DNA of 6,461 nucleotides from contig JAFCZI010000138.1 of NCBI GenBank assembly GCA_019314425.1, positions 1 to 6,461 of the forward strand. The letters are read 5' to 3'. This document shows positions 6,380-6,461 of the stretch, piece by piece. The position numbers and the translations under genes were made by a program. The notes beneath the pieces were generated by a model. The model was not told where the DNA came from and did no database searches. It saw only the letters and a program-made list of their open reading frames with translations. This DNA is from Deltaproteobacteria bacterium (lineage in GTDB: Bacteria; Desulfobacterota; DSM-4660; Desulfatiglandales; Desulfatiglandaceae). How positions within the stretch are numbered: position 1 is the stretch's first letter; each line of letters begins with the position of its first letter.

Positions 6380-6461
6380 TAACTCAAATCAAATGGACAA
6401 ATCAGATTTTTTTGATAATTTATTAGGACAATCAAGCGAGTTTTGTAGCGTTATTCGTGCG
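6380..6461. other. AT-rich junction upstream of the S1 gene
   Basis: These 82 bases are about 32% G+C, well below the neighbouring genes. On the minus strand a frame is open from the window edge to the TGA at 6391-6389 (about 23 codons, ending ...KKSDLSI), with no resemblance I recognise. It could be the end of another gene or chance. A near-repeat GGACAAATCA (6395-6404) and GGACAATCA (6426-6434) and a run of seven T lie inside. No good promoter or ribosome binding site for the S1 gene is seen. The abrupt change fits foreign or rearranged DNA, but no transposon end can be named. Confidence 0.45.

Overview
The window reads as chromosomal DNA of a sulfate-reducing bacterium of the Desulfobacterota (old Deltaproteobacteria, Desulfobacterales-like). 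This is inferred from gene content and from remembered family resemblance, since no search could be run. The clues are a NIL-domain ferredoxin of the kind found in sulfate reducers and methanogens, an mnmA-mtaB gene pair, and a multi-S1-domain protein with the 'VEGKV...GGFEV...RAFCPISQ' signature. Codon use is moderately GC-rich and even across the genes. Only the last ~80 bases are clearly AT-rich.

Layout: (a) 1-114 is one copy of a palindromic repeat cut by the left window edge. (b) 115-317 holds no gene I can support. (c) A sigma70-like promoter at 318-345 precedes a two-gene unit: a fold-type-I PLP aminotransferase (381-1559) and, 32 nt on, a small NIL + 2x[4Fe-4S] ferredoxin (1592-2017). 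(d) 2042-2171 holds a second, inverted copy of the palindrome. It abuts mnmA, and the mnmA reading frame stays open through it. (e) A tight same-strand run follows: mnmA (2192-3262), mtaB (3246-4556, overlapping by 17 nt with a TTG start) and a YdjM/DUF457-type membrane protein (4579-5229). (f) A convergent minus-strand gene for a four-S1-domain RNA-binding protein (5246-6379) seems to lack its usual N-terminal part. It runs into AT-rich DNA at the right edge.

A common theme is sulfur and Fe-S chemistry. MnmA thiolates U34 and MtaB methylthiolates t6A37 of tRNAs, and NIL-ferredoxins are implicated in sulfide-dependent homocysteine synthesis. The MnmA has a CxxC + C cysteine set in place of the E. 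coli DxxC + C set, which suggests an Fe-S-dependent, possibly sulfide-using enzyme. The most unusual structure is the inverted pair of ~110-bp palindromes bracketing the aminotransferase/ferredoxin cassette, one of which could add codons to the start of mnmA. I did not find a defence system, CRISPR array, tRNA or rRNA.
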